Below are positions 61,887 to 64,000 of a DNA stretch of 64,000 nucleotides, in pieces. A model generated the notes under the pieces. The model was not told the DNA's origin. It worked only from the letters and a program-made list of their open reading frames with translations, and ran no database searches. Source of the DNA: CAVSMC01 sp963728935 (GTDB taxonomy: Bacteria; Pseudomonadota; Gammaproteobacteria; Burkholderiales; Casimicrobiaceae); assembly GCA_963728935.1 (NCBI GenBank), contig CAVSMC010000001.1:1240001-1304000 (forward strand), written 5' to 3'. Each line of letters opens with the position of its first letter. The first letter of the stretch is position 1. The position numbers were made by a program, and so were the translations under genes.

Positions 61887-62934
61887 TTGCGACTTCTCCC
61901 ACCGATTCGTCGAGCAATCCGAACTTCTTGATGTTGCGGTCGGCGATCGCCTGGATGCGCGCGAGGCGCGGCCCTTCCTCCTTGCCGAAAAGATGCGCGA
62001 AGCGCTTCTGCAGCTTCAGATATTCGTCCACCGGCACCGGCCGGCGCAGCTTCGTGCGCCCGGTGATCTCGCCGTCCTCCGCCTCGAACAGCGGAAAGAG
62101 CCCCGACTGCACGGCCATCCGCGCGACCTTGATCGTGTCGGCGGGCTGCGAGCCCCAGCCGAGCGGGCACGGCACGTGAATGTGGATGTAGCGGGCGCCG
62201 CGGATCGCCATCGCCTTCGATACCTTCGCCTCGAGGTCGCGCAGGTTCGAGACACTCGCGGTCGCGACGTACGGGATGTTGTGCGCCATCGCGATCAGCG
62301 GAACGTTCTTGCCGGTGCCGAAGACGTTACCCGGCTCCGGGCCAATGGCTGGTGTGGTCGCCGTGCGCGCCGCCGGCGGCGTCGCGCTCGAGCGCTGCAC
62401 GCCGGTGTTCATGTACGCTTCGTTGTCGTAGCAGATGTAGAGCACGTCGTCGTTGCGCTCGAACATGCCCGACAAGCAACCGAAGCCGATGTCGGTCGTG
62501 CCGCCGTCGCCGCCCTGGGCGACGACGCGCACGTCGGATCGACCCTGCACGCGCAGCGCGGCGGCCACGCCGCTTGCCACCGCCGCGGCGTTGCCGAACA
62601 GCGAGTGGATCCAAGGGATCTGCCACGACGTCTCGGGATACGGCGTCGAGAACACCTCGAGACAACCGGTGGCGTTCACGGCGACGAGCTGGTTCGCCGT
62701 CGCGCGCATCGCCGCGTCGATCGCGTAGCGAGCACCCAATGCCTCGCCGCAGCCCTGGCACGCGCGATGCCCGGAGTTGAGCGAGTTGGTCCGCTCCATG
62801 TTCGCCTGCACGGTGCGCTCGTTCTCGGCGAGCAGCCGGTTGCCGACGGTGAACGTGCCGGTCTGGTAGAACTTGACCGTCTGCTGTTCCGTGACGTTGG
62901 CGAGCTTCAATTCGGGACTGTCCATCGCATTCAT
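61873..62934 (-). CDS. porB: Pyruvate/2-oxoacid:ferredoxin oxidoreductase beta subunit
   Basis: The 353-residue subunit has ACQGCGEALG (FeS cysteines) and the TPP-binding GGDGGTTDIGFG motif, then YICYDNEAYMNTGVQ. This fits the beta subunit of pyruvate (or related 2-oxoacid) oxidoreductases. The start at 62934 overlaps the alpha stop by ATGA. The substrate (pyruvate versus other) is inferred from family similarity. Confidence 0.93.
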   Translation of the reverse strand: MNAMDSPELKLANVTEQQTVKFYQTGTFTVGNRLLAENERTVQANMERTNSLNSGHRACQGCGEALGARYAIDAAMRATANQLVAVNATGCLEVFSTPYPETSWQIPWIHSLFGNAAAVASGVAAALRVQGRSDVRVVAQGGDGGTTDIGFGCLSGMFERNDDVLYICYDNEAYMNTGVQRSSATPPAARTATTPAIGPEPGNVFGTGKNVPLIAMAHNIPYVATASVSNLRDLEAKVSKAMAIRGARYIHIHVPCPLGWGSQPADTIKVARMAVQSGLFPLFEAEDGEITGRTKLRRPVPVDEYLKLQKRFAHLFGKEEGPRLARIQAIADRNIKKFGLLDESVGEVANANG

Positions 62935-64000
62935 CCGATCTTCGAGCCGACCATGCCGAGCCGGCGCAGGATTGCTTCGGCCGTCGGTCCGGTGCGGCGC
63001 GCCTGCTGCTCGCGCTCGAGCTCGCCTGCCACCACTTCGGCGTTTAAGTCGAGGAAGGTGACCTGTTCGAGCTCGTCGGCCGCGGCGTCGAGGAACAGCT
63101 GGCGCAGCGACGCGCGCGTGATCGCGCGCCCGCCGAGGCCGGCGATCACCGTGTAACCTTTGAGTTGCACGCCCGACAGCGACTTGCGAACGCCGTCGGA
63201 AACGATGCCGCCGAGGCCCACGGCAAGGCACTTTTCGAGCACGACGACGCGCTTCGCGTTTTGCAGCACTTCGCGCAGCGCGGCGAGCGGGAAAGGCCGG
63301 AACGAGCAGATGCCCACCGAGCCGATCTTCTGGCCGCTATCGCGCAGTTCGTCGACGACTTCCTGCACGGTGCCGTTGACCGAGCCGAGCGAGACGACGA
63401 TCGTTTCGGCGTCGCTCGTGCGATAGCTGCGAATCAGACCGCCCGACGCGCGGCCGAATTGCGCGGCGAACGCCACTGAAAGCTGCGGAATGAGCTGCAG
63501 CGCACGCAGTTGCTTGTGATGTGCGAGGTAGCGCACCTCGGTGAACGCCTCGGGGCCGACCATCGCGCCCATCGACACCGGTTGCTTCGGGTCGAGCACT
63601 TGCCGCGGTTCGAACGGCGGCAGGAACGCGTCGACCTGCGCCTGCGTCGGGATGTCGACGCGATCGTACGCGTGCGTGAGGATGAAGCCGTCCATGCACA
63701 CCATCACCGGGCAGGACAGCTCTTCGGCGAGACGGAACGCCTGGATGTGCAAGTCGAGCGCTTCCTGGTTGGTCTCCGCGTAGAGCTGGATCCAGCCGGC
63801 GTCGCGCATCGACATGCTGTCGGTATGGTCGTTCCAGATATTGATCGGCGCGCCGATCGCACGGTTGCCGATCGTCATCACGATCGGCAGACCCAAGCCC
63901 GCCGCGTTGTATACGGCCTCCGCCATGAACAGCAGGCCCTGACTCGACGTGGCCGTGTACGTGCGCGCGCCCGCCGACGACGAGCCGATCGCGACCGACA
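62931..64000 (-). CDS. porA: Pyruvate/2-oxoacid:ferredoxin oxidoreductase alpha subunit (5' end outside window)
   Basis: The visible 356 residues match the PorA core (GARTYTATSSQGLL, then NIWNDHTDSMSMRDAGWIQLY, then PVMVCMDGFILTHAYDRVDIP) and the C-terminal domain II (IGSVGICSFRPFPLAAL). The ATG at 63926 is not the real start: the frame runs to the window edge with conserved residues. It cleaves a 2-oxoacid with CoA and reduces ferredoxin. Confidence 0.93.
   Translation of the reverse strand, partial: SVAIGSSSAGARTYTATSSQGLLFMAEAVYNAAGLGLPIVMTIGNRAIGAPINIWNDHTDSMSMRDAGWIQLYAETNQEALDLHIQAFRLAEELSCPVMVCMDGFILTHAYDRVDIPTQAQVDAFLPPFEPRQVLDPKQPVSMGAMVGPEAFTEVRYLAHHKQLRALQLIPQLSVAFAAQFGRASGGLIRSYRTSDAETIVVSLGSVNGTVQEVVDELRDSGQKIGSVGICSFRPFPLAALREVLQNAKRVVVLEKCLAVGLGGIVSDGVRKSLSGVQLKGYTVIAGLGGRAITRASLRQLFLDAAADELEQVTFLDLNAEVVAGELEREQQARRTGPTAEAILRRLGMVGSKIG

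Noticed and set aside
1..64000. tRNA, rRNA, CRISPR arrays, prophage or transposase genes
   Set aside because: I found no cloverleaf-like segment, repeat-spacer array, integrase or transposase motif on either strand by reading; a covariance-model search would be needed to exclude small RNAs.

Overview
The window is a high-GC bacterial chromosome segment. It most likely comes from a pseudomonadotal (beta- or gammaproteobacterial) genome. The evidence is a complete nuoABCDEFGHIJKLMN operon, a Na+-NQR operon with apbE and nqrM, the 180-kDa-type NAD-glutamate dehydrogenase, NnrS, a DUF4124 protein and a PEP-CTERM protein. No tRNA, rRNA, CRISPR array, integrase or transposase gene was seen. The exact lineage cannot be fixed from the sequence alone.

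Left part (1-36.5 kb) is accessory in character. It opens with a zinc-ribbon membrane protein and a membrane-anchored TIR-domain protein with an extracytoplasmic PASTA region. Next comes a tight six-gene operon (3131-12988) of exported dihaem proteins, a lipoprotein, a catalase-like protein, a membrane protein with an internal duplication and a DyP-type peroxidase. It looks like a dedicated oxidative system. A rhomboid protease, a small membrane protein and a nitrile hydratase set (alpha, beta, accessory) follow, overlapping by ATGA. On the opposite strand lie a Crp/Fnr regulator, NnrS, NAD-glutamate dehydrogenase, a chimera of contractile-tail motifs and a BLUF photoreceptor. Then come a UPF0149 protein, a phospholipase D-VTT fusion, a START-like exported protein, a thioredoxin-fold protein, an ArsR regulator coupled to an AHSA1-GST fusion, a PEP-CTERM protein, and a run of small exported proteins. 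Some of these resemble accessory proteins of metal-efflux loci.

Right part (36.6-64 kb) is a core energy block, all on the minus strand. In transcription order it holds a pyruvate/2-oxoacid:ferredoxin oxidoreductase (alpha, beta, NAD(P)-linked FeS flavoprotein), NAD-malic enzyme, the 14-gene complex I operon, and directly behind it the Na+-NQR operon with a CBS protein, ApbE and NqrM. Both NADH:quinone oxidoreductases are therefore encoded head-to-tail over about 21.6 kb. A near-perfect FNR/DNR-type box lies in front of nuoA, and the Crp/Fnr protein in the window carries the matching E-x-x-S-R recognition residues.

The most unusual signals are these: (i) every long spacer inside the nuo and nqr operons is itself a small open frame joined to both neighbours by ATGA/GTGA overlaps or gaps of a few bases; (ii) a 21-23 bp inverted-repeat family sits both at the nuoN/nqrA junction and upstream of the malic enzyme gene; (iii) a sheath/baseplate/FFDGQ chimera lies outside any tail locus; (iv) the haem-oxidative operon; (v) the transmembrane TIR-PASTA protein; (vi) a very short NuoG.
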